Below are positions 1-11,600 of a stretch of DNA of 64,000 nucleotides, piece by piece (the first letter of the stretch is position 1; every line of letters begins with the position of its first letter). Source of the DNA: Rhynchospora pubera (taxonomy: Eukaryota > Streptophyta > Magnoliopsida > Poales > Cyperaceae). The stretch lies in contig CM051463.1 of assembly GCA_028095005.1 (NCBI GenBank), positions 4,076,295 through 4,140,294 of the forward strand. Reading direction: 5' to 3'. The notes under the pieces were generated by a model that saw only the letters and a program-made list of their open reading frames with translations, did no database searches and was not told the DNA's origin. Made by a program: the position numbers and the translations under genes.

Positions 1-941
1 CATTACCAAGGTATAAATCAAACCTAGCCATACCCTATCAAACTAACAGATTAAATATTAATTTTTGAAAATAATTGTACAATGCAAGTTATTTTTTAAA
101 AAAGAACAATTTTATTTTGTTTCCCCTTTTGCAATAATTCTGCTACAGCAATCGCACATTCATTCATTTATTTATTTTTTTGTGCAGATTCTTTTCCCTC
201 TCCCGTAAGATTTCTTAAACTAAATAAGCTATTTAATTAATTATGGGTAGTTTGGGTTTTTTAAAAAAAAATTGTTGACATATTTAAAAATAGCAAATAT
301 GGATTTACTATAATTTGGAAAGAATTAGTGGCATGAAACTAATTTTCACAATTTCATATTGGCATGTACTCAATTAGTCATTTAAGAATGACATATTTGA
401 AATTGACAAATTTAGCAATGGCATAAAACAAATTCTCTCTTTATGGGGATTATACAAATTCACCGATTTATTTGACAAAATTTCACTGTGCTTGAACACA
501 GATATACAATACAAAACTGTAGAATCAATTCGTTATTCCTGTGACTGTGAGGAGAAACAAATTGCAAAATTAATGGAATTTTATAAGGAAAATTATCGGA
601 TTTCAATTTCAACAAATACGTACTAGATCAAGATGCATCATGTCGATGATATATTTTTTGTTCTGGAAGTGTATGGAGAAGAAAACTAATATTTAACGTT
701 GGTGAATCAAACTTGTGTAACAACTCGGTATCAATTTGTTCCCTTTAGGTAGAAATAATATTTAATAATAGACCATACAGGCAAACTGCCCGAGCAAATT
801 TGCTTCGAGAACAACATTTCGTTTTTATTTCCAATTGAAATATTCACATATTTTTACTAGGCTACTTTTTTATTTTTTATTTATTAGGTGACTTCACCTT
901 ATTTCTTTTAACTCATCAATGATCCCTCAATTCCTTATATT

Positions 942-973
<32 letters not shown>

Positions 974-1100
974 TTATATTTGTAAAACGGTTATTATTAA
1001 TACCTCTTCCACGGCACAGACTACGATATTAGATTCAGCCGAGGCGCGTTATAATAAGAATAATATCTTTTTTTTTTAAAAAAAAAAGAAAATATTTAAT
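1..1100. other. AT-rich intergenic sequence, no gene seen
   Basis: No supported coding region. The stretch is AT-rich with a short (TA)n run near 953-972. Around 325-450 there are words such as GTGGCATGAAACTAATTTT and GGCATAAAACAAATT. These resemble the ATTTATGCCACT-type Mutator-like MITEs found better preserved at 3683-4409 and 48351-49007, so a decayed copy may lie here. Confidence 0.5.
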
Positions 1101-1816
1101 TATCCGGTTTCGGAGAAGCTTCCGGGAGAGCTTCCAAATCTTCTACATCTTTCGGTCAAACATTTCATTATTAGTGGCCATATATAGATGCTTAAATTGG
1201 TGATAACTCATAAGCATTTAGCACTCGATATACTTTTGGTAGCACAGATGCAAAATAAAATTTTTTTTTTTTAAGAAAGAAGGAGATTTTTGTCATCCAA
1301 TTTTTTTTTTTGAAATTAAAGATGCAAAATAACTTTTAAACATTGCATATTGTGTCCGCAAAAAAAATCATGAGATCTTTCATAATGAATTACGAATCAT
1401 GAATTAATTAAAGAAGCATATATCCCTATTTGTTTCAACTAGCTTAAGATGCTTTCATATGTGGGTAAATAAATAAATAAATAAAATAATATTAGATAAT
1501 AAAAATATATTACTTAATCTAGCATCGATACAAATATATATATTATTTAATTTGTTTCTTTATTATACGAAAAATCAAAATATATTGTTACTTTCTATGA
1601 CAATTAATATCCGACCACATATCAAATTGATCGAATTGCAGAAATACCTGTTTACATGCTAGATCTAGCATGTAATATATTTACGATCCGTGCGTTTATA
1701 AATCATAAAGATAGTAGAGAAATAGAGACAATAGAGATTATTAACACAAATACACAATCCAGCGAGAAATTTTCCGCTGAACTTTATTCTTTTTCGTATG
1801 AAGTTGCACTGATAGT

Positions 1817-3203
1817 TAGGGGTGTCAATTTCATACCGTTTCGGACGTTTCCGTTCCGTTCCGTCCGAAACGGAGCGGAAACGGAACGATTTTTGGTTTC
1901 GTTTCACTCAGTGGAACAGAAACGGAAACGAAATCTGTTTCGTCAGTAAGAACGGAACGGAAACGAAATTGGTCGTTCCGTTTCGTTGGCTTACGTTAAT
2001 TCCGTTGGCCCATCTCTGCAGCCCAAATTTTAGTCCCTGAAATAAAGGAAGCGTAAAGGGAATCCAAAGGTTAGAGATGGGAGCTGCTTAGGGCGAAGAA
2101 ATAGAGGCGCCGCTCTCGTCTGTATCGCCTGACGCAGTCGACAGGTAGCCAGCCGCCCTCCTCATCTGGCCAAGTCACTCTCCTTTTACCCCTCCCACCG
2201 CCTCTCTTACTCCCAAGCTCTGAAATCAAACATCCCCTCCACCCATAACACTTCTCCCCACACCGACCATGGCTAATCCTCCAGCCAAGCCCAAGATTCA
2301 ACCACCCTCCCGCATCTACTCGCCAAACAACCCAGCACACACTCTCTCCTCTTCCGCCGTGGAGGGTCTGGTCTCTTACCAGTGACTGGTAGGCTACAAA
2401 TTATGACAAACTATAAACAGATTGTAGCGGTGAGGTACGAACTGGTTTTTACTGATTATTTCCTTTCAGTTTATTTGCAGTTGTGAACTTATGATTTTCA
2501 TGACTGGTACGAACTGGATGTTGTTTTTTTTTTATGAATATTTGGGTGGTACTGGTACAGACTGGTACGGCTGTTGATTTTTCTATTTCTTTTGCTTTGT
2601 TTCAGTTTATTTGAAGGTTCTCTCTATTTTCTCATCTTTTTCTACATTTATTTTAATTACAGGACAACTCAATGCAGCATGGATAGTTAAACCTGGCAAG
2701 ATTGTATTAGATAAGAGTATTTAGTTTAGATTCATTTGGGTTTTGCAAATTGTACCAAAATGATATATTGCGCTGCAATTTTATTACTAAATCATTTTTC
2801 TTGAGGGTTCAAATTGCAAGTTTTAATTGCAGTGCTTGTTTATTTTGAAATTTCTTGTTTATTTAGTAGTAAATTAAAATGCTAGTTGGATTAATTGATT
2901 GAGGTTCAATTGCTGGATTGGTTTGCTTGATGGCTCAAATTGATAGGTTAATTTGGTTGCGGGTTCAAATTGCTGGATTAATTACAGTATTTGTTTATGA
3001 AATTAATGTAATTTCAAACTGAAATAAAATTTAACGTTTTTAACGTTATTTCCGTTTGATCAGACGGAACAGAAAACGTCAAAGATTTTTCTTCCGTTCT
3101 AATTACGGAACGTTAACGAAAATTATTCCAATTACGTTTTTGAGCACGGAACGTACACGGAAATACCTATTTCCGTATACGTTCTACACGTTTGACAGCT
3201 CTA
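1817..3203. mobile_element. Non-autonomous hAT-like element, 1387 bp
   Basis: It is flanked by a perfect 8-bp target duplication, CTGATAGT, at 1809-1816 and 3204-3211. The ends are TAGGGGTGTCAA and, inverted, TAGAGCTGTCAA. Both subterminal regions are packed with CCGTTCCG, GAAACGGAA and AACGGAAC words, as expected for transposase-binding repeats of hAT elements. No transposase is present. An internal segment at about 2080-2370 is GC-richer than the rest and may be captured host DNA. In copy 2 (near 16398) the corresponding site is empty, so insertion probably followed the duplication. Confidence 0.85.
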
Positions 3204-3432
3204 CTGATAGTTCTTTACGCTTTAAAAAAATTATATAATAACCATTAATTATCACAAATTTAGGATGAAAACATTGTACGAGAAGCAATTGCGTATGGGA
3301 TACTATGTAATTAAAAGCAAAAGGCAAAAGGAATTTAAAGGAACTAAATAATAAGAATCAAATTTGCGGAAGGTGAATAGATTTGTTTCTGACGTGACAT
3401 TTAAAAGTGTTCGTAGTTTCAAATTAAGTGTT

Positions 3433-3590
3433 GCGCGACACATGGTGTAGCGTTTTTTCTGGTCGTCTGATCAAGATCACATGGATAAGGGAGTCTTTTG
3501 CATGTATCTTAAATTGATAGCCCCGTAAAAAATAAACAGTCCGATCAAGATTAGACGGCTCGTAGGTGCGCTACACCATGTGTCGCGCGC
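3433..3590. mobile_element. Small MITE with GCGCGACACATGGTGTAGCG ends
   Basis: The left end GCGCGACACATGGTGTAGCG (from 3433) is repeated inverted at the right end (to about 3588), a perfect 20-bp terminal inverted repeat around about 115 bp with no coding potential. The homologous place in copy 2 (about 16600-16625) lacks it. The target duplication is unclear, so I do not assign a superfamily. Confidence 0.7.
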
Positions 3591-3682
3591 CACCATATTA
3601 GGATTGTTGTAGAATCAGCAGCCACAATAACATTTAACTGTGTCTGTGTAGAGAATTTTTGCTTGCATTATAATTTATAAAT

Positions 3683-4409
3683 GAAATAATTAGATTTATG
3701 CCATTAAAAATTTGACAATTTGATAAATACCATTGTTAAATTGCTAATTAGATTTATGCCACTCTAAAATTGTTACAATTAGATTTATGCCATTATTTTT
3801 TTCCAAAATAGAATAAATTCTATAAATATTGTCCTCAAATTGTCATTATTTTTAAAAATTCCCAAACTAACCTTTTTGAAAATTAACCCTAAGATGAATA
3901 GCGGCGGCGTTGAGAATATCCACAGTTTTTGTGCTTCATGTTTGATATGATTCGAAGGAAATATGTATCGGTCAATATAGATACTACAAATATACGTTGT
4001 TGTTTAATATATTATATTACTTTATAAAAGTAATTAGCAACTTACATGGCAAACGAAGACCAAGGTGAACGTAGAAATATTTTTAAAAATACAACTTGTA
4101 AATTTCAAATATGTCACTACTCTGATGCATTAAGGTCGTAAAACTGATTATTATTATTCTGTATTTGGCTAAAAATATTTTTTATTTATATGCAGTGGCA
4201 TGAAAATAATTTTTTATTTTGTAATGTTAAATTTCAGAATTTTAAATCTTAATAATGATATATTCAAAAGGGTATAATGGTCATATCAATTGGGCGATGG
4301 CCAAAAAACTAATTTTTAATATTTTATAATGACATAAAAATAATTAGTCATTTAGTAATGGCCAATTTCTAATTTTAAACTTTTGAAGTGGCATAAATCT
4401 AAATCACCC
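3683..4409. mobile_element. Mutator-like MITE, 727 bp
   Basis: It is flanked by a perfect 9-bp duplication, TTTATAAAT, at 3674-3682 and 4410-4418. The ends are inverted relative to each other and share TTAGATTTATGCC. The interior repeats the ATTTATGCCA word in both orientations. A 9-bp duplication with longish terminal repeats fits a MULE-derived MITE. The better preserved 657-bp member at 48351-49007 has the same ends. Confidence 0.8.
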
Positions 4410-4481
4410 TTTATAAATTTATAATCCCTCGACCCTCATTCCTCAACTGGAATTAGGCATAGTCGGTGTTATCCCAATTCA

Positions 4482-5835
4482 GAGCTGATAAGCGTCATCC
4501 AGTGAAAAATCATCCGCGTCATCCAACCCTCCCCTCCCCTTCATTTTTCGCTTTTTTTCCGCGCGCCTGGGTGAGACGTCCTCCCTCACGCGTCTTTTTT
4601 CCCTCACGCGTCCTTCCTCCCTCGCCTCCCCTTCCTTCCTCGCTAGCAACCCTTACCCCTCGCACTGCCTTCTGTCCCTCCCTCCCTCCCTCCCTGGCCA
4701 TCCATTTTCTCTTCCTCTCCCACACACTTGAACATAAAAAAGCAAATAAACTGAACAGATGTAACAACTAATTGAACATAAAAAGCAAATAAACTGAACA
4801 TATGTAATAAACAATGTGCACTCATACAAAAAAAGTAAAAGCGAGTAAATAAACTGAACAGAAATGACAAATAAATTGAACAGTTATAACAAATAAATTG
4901 AATATATGTCACAAACATGCTAACTCGTATAAAAAATAAATAGTGAACATTAATTGAACATATATAACAAATAAACTGAATAGATACAACAAACAAATTG
5001 AACAGATATAACAAATAAATTGGACTCATACAAAAAATAAAAACTGAACATAAATTGAACAGATATACAAATAAAATGAATATATGTTAAAAATAAATTG
5101 AACAGATATTAGAAAAAATTTGAACTCATACAAAAAATAAAAACTGAACATAAATTGAACAGATATACAAATAAAATGAACATATGTTAAAAATAAATTG
5201 ACCAGATATTACAAAATTTGAACTCATACAAAAAAAAAATAGAACATAAATTGAACAGATATACAAATAAAATGAACATATGTTAAAAATAAATTGAACA
5301 GATATTACAGACAATTTGAACTCATATAAAAAAATAAAAATCAACATATATATCATGAGATAAAAGGGAAGAGAAAAAGAAAAGAAAGAAGGGCCAGTGA
5401 AAAACGAAAAAAAAAAATAAAGAGAGATAGAAGAGAGCACGGAAGGAAAAAATAATGGAGAAAGAAGAAGAAGCAAAGGGAGGGAGGAGAACTCACGACG
5501 GAAGAGAAAAGGGAAGGAGGGCCATGCTTGGGAGCGAAGGGAGGGAAGGTACACGCACTCGGATCGCTGGATGAGGGAGGTGCGCACGCTCGAATCGCTG
5601 GATGAGAGGGGAGAAAAGAGAAGGCAAGAGAGGGAAGAGAGGAAAGGGAGGGAAGAAAGGAAGAAAGGGAAGAGAGCTCGCTCGTCACGGATCGAAGGTA
5701 GCGCGGAGAAGGGGTGAGGAGAAGGCGCTCGGATCAGATGGGATCAGATCTCTGAGTTGGATGCGAAAAAATAAAAAGAGCGCTGAGTCCGGATGACCTA
5801 GATGGCGAATCGCTGGATGATAAGTAGTAATTACC
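4482..5835. mobile_element. Minisatellite-bearing element, copy A1
   Basis: The left end GATAAGCGTCATCCA recurs at 57016 in copy A2, and the right end GATAAGTAGTAATTACC recurs at about 58369-58385. In order it has a pyrimidine-rich arm (about 4510-4720), a GAACA-type minisatellite (about 4730-5345; monomers like AAATAAATTGAACAGAT), a purine-rich arm (about 5355-5790) and the right end. The ends are imperfect inverted repeats containing CATCCA motifs. Long minus-strand reading frames here are by-products of the repeat. The superfamily is not assigned. Confidence 0.65.
4730..5345. repeat. GAACA minisatellite of element A1
   Basis: Roughly 18-22-bp monomers built on AATTGAACAGATATA and AAACTGAACA, with a longer repeat of about 75-90 bp near 5120-5340 that restarts at ACTCATACAAAAAATAAA. 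The array is degenerate. Confidence 0.8.
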
Positions 5836-7130
5836 ATCCCAATTACAGGAATTATAACCACCATCGCGTTTTATACCATCGCTACCATCGCTAACCAAAA
5901 ATAGAATTTCCGCTCCCTCTCCTCTCACGCGCGCACTCCTTCCGCTCTCTCCTCTCACGCACGCTCTCCTTCCCTAGCGCGTTCATCTTCTCCACCTCCT
6001 CTCTTCCCTTCTCTGCCACACTCCCCTCCGTCCATCTTCACTCTCCTTCTACCCCCGTGCCTTTTCTTCTCTTCTCTGTCTTTCCTCTGACAAGCAAGAA
6101 AACGAATTGAACATATAGAATAACAAAGTGAACATATGAATGAACAAAGTGAACATATACACCAACAAAGTGAGACATAAAATAAACACAGAACTCTGAC
6201 GCATAGAAGTAACAAATTGAACACATAGAAGTAACAAATTGAACATATAGAATAACAAATTGAACATATAGAATAACAAATTGAACATATAAATGAACAA
6301 AGTGAACATATACACATAAATCTGACAAGTAAGAAAATAAATTGAACATATAGAATAACAAATTGAACATATGAATGAACAAAGTGAACATATACACCAA
6401 CAAAGTGAGACATAAAATAAACACAGAAATCTGACGAACAGCAGAACAAATTGAACACATAGAATAAACAAATTGAACATATAGAATAACAAATTGAACA
6501 TATAGAATAACAAATTGAACATATAAATGAACAAATTGAACATATAAATGAACAAAGTGAACATATACACATAAATCTGACAAGTAAGAAAACAAATTGA
6601 ACATATAGAATAACAAATTGAACATATGAATGAACAAAGTGAACATATACACCAACAAAGTGAGACATAAAATAAACACAGAAATCTGACACACAACAAA
6701 ACAAATTGAACACATAGAAATAACAAATTGAACAGATGAATGAACAAAGTGAACATATACACTAACAAAATGAGATATAAAATAAATACATAAATCTGAC
6801 AAGCAACAAAACAAATTGAACATATAGAATAACAAATTGAACATATGAATGAACAAAGTGAACATATACACCAACAAATTGAACATAAGGAAGAGACTGA
6901 AGAGTGCGAAGGGAGGGGAAAGGGAGAGAGATGCACAGAAGGAAGAGACTGAAGAGTGCGAAGGGAGAGGAGCGTACCCTGATGAGGAGAGGGGAGGGGA
7001 GCGCTTCGCAGGGTGAGGAGAGGGCTCACTTCGCTGGGGAGAGAGGAGCGCTTCGCTTCGCTGGGTTAGGAGAGGGGAGAGCTTCGAACGATGGTAGCGA
7101 TGGTAGAAATAGAGATGGTAGTAATCAATT
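5836..7130. mobile_element. Minisatellite-bearing element B, abutting A1
   Basis: It has the same plan as A1: pyrimidine-rich arm (about 5915-6090), GAACA array (about 6095-6895), purine-rich arm (about 6890-7085), then ACCATCG-type words and an end GGTAGTAATCAATTTCC. The left side has the matching inverted words (TACCATCGCTACCATCG at about 5875-5892). Copy 2 of the segmental duplication lacks both A1 and B. The border with A1 is approximate. Confidence 0.6.
6095..6895. repeat. GAACA minisatellite with higher-order repeats
   Basis: The monomer is about 20 bp, typified by AACAAATTGAACATATA and AACAAAGTGAACATATA. A higher-order block ending in AAAGTGAGACATAAAATAA recurs near 6163, 6398 and 6653, with a shorter diverged form near 6763, giving steps of about 235, 255 and 110 bp. 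Open frames of 250-326 codons on the minus strand result from this periodicity and are not supported as genes. Confidence 0.85.
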
Positions 7131-8604
7131 TCCTCCCAATTATGTTCTGCCTTTATCCATTTCTCTTCTAAAATTTAGGCGAAATAAAGCCCACTTGTGT
7201 TTCCCGTTTCAAGACTTGGGCTGATATTTTTGTCTGATTTCATTTTTGACCGATTACCCGTTGTAGATTGGTATATTTATCAAAATTCATGAAATATAAT
7301 ACATCTGTAGCACAGTAGCAGATTAACATAAAGTTTTCTTACTAATTAATTAAGACGATAATAGATTTCCAACCAACATTTAAATTTGGAGGGTTTATTT
7401 TGAATGAATATAGGACTATACCTCAATGTATTAATTAAAAAAATTAAGTAAATAACATATTGAGTAGGTAAGTTTTATTATTTCTATTACATAAAAACTT
7501 ACGAACAAAAGTTTATGCACAAGGAATTAGACATTTTATTCAATTATTGCAGCAATGGTAACATTTACCAACTATCTAAAATATTCAGATAAACGTATGC
7601 TTGTTTGTGTATTTGATATATGTGATATAGGATAGTCTTAGCGATGGATGCAAATAGCATATATATATAGTCCGCAGAATGTTTGACGGAGCATACATTC
7701 TCTCCTACTCTAATGCTTAAATTAATATTTTTGATATCTTATTTAATATAATAAGTGAAATTCTCGACATAATTTATAAGTATACTCCTTATAAGCGATT
7801 CGACTACCGGGTTCAGGGGTCAGGCCGAAATGTACTTGAGGCTTTTAGTTTTAGAATAAGATTACAAGAAGATCAAAAGTCACATTGTATATTTGATTAA
7901 TGAAGGGAATAATAAAAAATTGTCTGTAAAATGGGAAGATTACATTCTCTCCTATTCTGAAAGCTAATAAACAAATTGTGAAAGCTAAAGTCTGAAAAAA
8001 ACTGGTGAAAGCAGCAAATAGCATATATATAGTCCGTAGAATGTTTGACGGAGCATACATTCGCTCCTATTCTAAAGCTTAAATTAATAATTTTGATATC
8101 TTATTTAATATAATAAGTGAACAATTCCCGTCAGAATTTACAAGTATACTCATTGTAAGCGATTTGACTACCGTGTTCTTGTACGGTTCAGGCCGAAATT
8201 TGAGGCTTTTAGTTTTAGAATAACATTACAAGAAGATCAAAAGTCACATTGTATATTTGATTAATGAAGGGAATAATAAAAAGAATTGACGAATTGTCCG
8301 TAAATTGGGAAGATTAAACGACACTTGTATTTAATTTGAAAATAAATGGAATGGGAGTTGATGTCGTTTTAGGGGGACGAACTGTATGAATTGGCGCGTA
8401 TATCAGTAAATACGAATCAAATTTTGTGGGGGTTAGAGAGTAGTAGACGGTCAACTTCCTCTCTTTATGACTCACGTTGTTTTATTGTATACATATTTAT
8501 AATTTCTGTCACACAAACGCTTCCTAAGTACTCAGGAGAGAAATTAAACTGAAAGAGGGAACCAAAATCTTTGCTTTGAGTATTTGCGGGAGAATTTGTG
8601 AATC
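7131..8604 (+). promoter_or_regulatory. Upstream region of the copy 1 two-unit HSP70 gene
   Basis: About 1.4 kb without a gene. It is conserved in copy 2 (about 16855-18231), including the segment around TTTGACGGAGCATACATTC, which itself occurs twice here (about 7680 and 8042) because of a local duplication of about 370 bp (7650-7900 and 8010-8280). A TATA-like ATTTATAA at 8495-8502 lies about 100 bp before the start codon. I see no clear three-unit nGAAnnTTCnnGAAn heat-shock element. Confidence 0.5.
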
Positions 8605-11600
8605 ATGGACGGAAGTGGGAGTAGCAGTGGGAGTGGAGGGAAGGGACCTGCGATCGGAATTGACCTGGGATCAGCGTACACACGTGTGGCGCTGTTTGAT
8701 GGCAGCGGTAAGGTTAGAATGATCCCAGATGATCATGGCAAGCCCGCCATGCCGTCTTACGTGGCATTTGTTGGCTCAGAGGTGCTCGTCGGAGAAGTTG
8801 CCAGAAAGCAGGCTGCGCAGAACCCAGCAAACACAATCTTTGGTTGGTTACCCCTTGCTTATACCATCTTTTCCTAAAGCAATGACTGTATGTTTGGCAC
8901 ATAATATGAATTCTACAGGAATCATATTGTGGATGACAAGAAAAAAAATAGCACTAAATATTATGTACACAGTTAGCATCTCAAATTGTACTTATTTTGG
9001 ATGAATTTTAATTCATACCTGAGTTCACCACTAGTAGCATACAGTTAGCAGTAATTCTTGTTTCCTTTCAAGTTTCAAGCCTATTCCAAATAGTTCAAAC
9101 GTTTTTCTGCTCATTGAATTACTCACTGTTTTTGTCTCTGTTTACCGATACAAATTTACATAACATTTTTTTAATATCTTTATTTCCTACTGGAGCTGGC
9201 TGTATATAAATGTTACACTGTTTTCATCAGCTTTTCTATTACAGGTAGTATAGCTGGTTTCAGAACAGATACCATAATTTTTTCTCTGTTTTCTCTTATA
9301 ACTGTGTTCCAATAATTGCTACTGTTCCTCGTGTATTATTTTTCCTTTCTTCCAAATAATTGAAGATAGTTATAAATGGTGAATTAAATATGTAGTTTTT
9401 TGGTAGAATTCGAAGGTAATTTTACTTATCTATTGCTGATTATTTAAGGCTAGTGATAATTTTGCAAAACCTCCTCTTCTGAGGCTCATTTTGGATTTTA
9501 ATAATAGAGGCCTTTCCCGGGAATCTCATTTCAAATTTTCAAATTAAGATTATATGTAGACAATAATAGTAAACAGAAAACACTCGTTCTAAGTCTTCAC
9601 TTTTGATTTTGTGATCTCAATACAACAGATGTCATTCGTCTAATTGGTAGGCCTTATTCTCATCCTTCGGTCAAACAAGACATGTGGGGGTGGCCGTTCA
9701 AGGTTGTGGCCAGTCAAAATGATAGGTTGCTGGTTGAGGTTTCATGGAAAGGCCAGTCATGGCAATTCACCACAGTGGAAATCTGTTCATTGATGCTGAT
9801 GCAAGTTAAGAAGAATGCTGAGAAAAACCTCAGAGCCATAGTCACTGATGCTGTCTTGACTGTTCCTGTTCACTTCAACTATGAACAACGCCAAGCAATG
9901 AAAGATGCCGGTATGATTGCCGGTCTCAATATCATACAAATTATTAACGTGACTGAAGCTAGTTCCTTATTGTTAGGAACAGAGAGGCTGTCCAGAAGCT
10001 CCATCTTCTGTAATATTGTTGCGCGGCTCAGAAGTGCACATAAGGAGTATAACATGGTTATATTTGATCTTGGGGCTGGAACTCTTGATGTCTCTCTAAC
10101 CACCATCAAAGAAGCTGTGTGCAAAGTGCGAGCCACTGCAGGGGATGTACACCTTGGTGGTTCGGACATTGAAATGAACATGGTTTATCATTTTTTTGAC
10201 TCACTCAGAAGAGATAGACACAAGGATATTAGCAATATTTTCAGGGCAGTAATGAGTGAGCATAGAACAGTTTTTGAGGGGGCAAAGATTGCCTTGTCTT
10301 CAGGTATAAATTTGGAACCTATGACAATTGGTCCTCTATATAACAATCAAATCTTCAAGTTTCCCATCAGTGCAGAAGAGTTCAATAAACTCAACAGGGA
10401 ACTGTTTGTAAAGTGCATAGATACAATTAATACTTGTCTTAGAAATGCCGAGATTGAAGTTGGAAAGGTAGATGAGGTCATTCTTATTGGTGGATCCACA
10501 AGGATTCCCATGTTACAATCTCATATCAGCCAGTATTTCGAAGGCAAGGAGCTGAAAACAAGCAATCACTTTGAAACAGCTGGTGCATTTGGAGCAGCAC
10601 TTCGAGCATACTTTCTCACCACAACAGGGCATGGAAGAGTTCCCTGTTTACCTTTGCAAACTGCTACAACATTTTCTCTTGGCGTGCAGTTCCCTGGAGG
10701 CGTAATGGATGTTTGCATTCCAAAAAATACAAGTATTCCCACCAGAATAGAGAAGATCATTTATAGTTGGCGCTACAATGAGAGAAATTTTCTGGTCGAG
10801 GTTTACGAGGGTGAGGGAAGATTGACTAGTGAGAACAATTTACTTGGAGTATTGGAACTCTCTGGGGTTCCTTTGTCTCCAAATGGATGTGATTTCAAGT
10901 TGTGCTTTGAATTAGATGCAAATGGTACAATCACAGTTATGTCCGGGGAGAATCCTGCTGGAATAAGCAACAGAATCACCATGGTTACCAATGACATTGA
11001 GGTTTCTCGAAGAAGATTGCAGGAGACCTTGCTTTACAAAGAAGTCGAGAAGGTTAGTAAGGTCTCCCGGACTAACAGTATAACAGAAAGTGCTAATCCC
11101 CATAAGCAGATCCAAATGAGGGATGAGAAGTCAGAGAACATGATGGGGCAGTCTAGTAGTCAAATGAGGGATGAGAAGTCAGAGAAGATGATGGGGCAGT
11201 CTAGTAGGAGGAATGTAGAGACAGCAGAATACGCTATTGGAATTGATTTTGGCACAAACTACTCATGTGTAGCTATATGGCAACAGAATCGGGTGAATAT
11301 CATTGAAAACGAGTATGGTAGCCGTGCAACTTGTTCATGTGTAGCTTTCACTGATACAGGTCGACTAATTGGTGATGTGGTCAACAAGGAGCAAGTTGTG
11401 ATGAACACCATTCCCAGTTTGAACTTTGAACTTTACCTCTCTTTTTTTCCCCTTAAAAGTTGACTTTGCGAATATGCTGAACAGCAATTAAATTTTTTCA
11501 AGGATTTTAAGCTTGAAAGCTTGTAGCTGTTGTGTATAAAAAGCTACTAAATGTGTTTATCTATATTTAAACTAAATATGTCCAGTAGCATCAATCGGAT

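Noticed and set aside
1656..2340. Several short open frames on both strands
   Set aside because: They fall across the start of the hAT-like element and its AACGGAAC words. No conserved domain is seen.
6049..7029. Minus-strand open frames of 252, 282 and 326 codons rich in Phe, Cys and Ile
   Set aside because: They lie in three overlapping frames over the GAACA minisatellite and reflect a stop-free repeat unit, not selection on protein.
4466..7130. CRISPR-like array suggested by regularly repeated words
   Set aside because: Monomers are contiguous and degenerate with no unique spacers, and the context is a plant nuclear genome.
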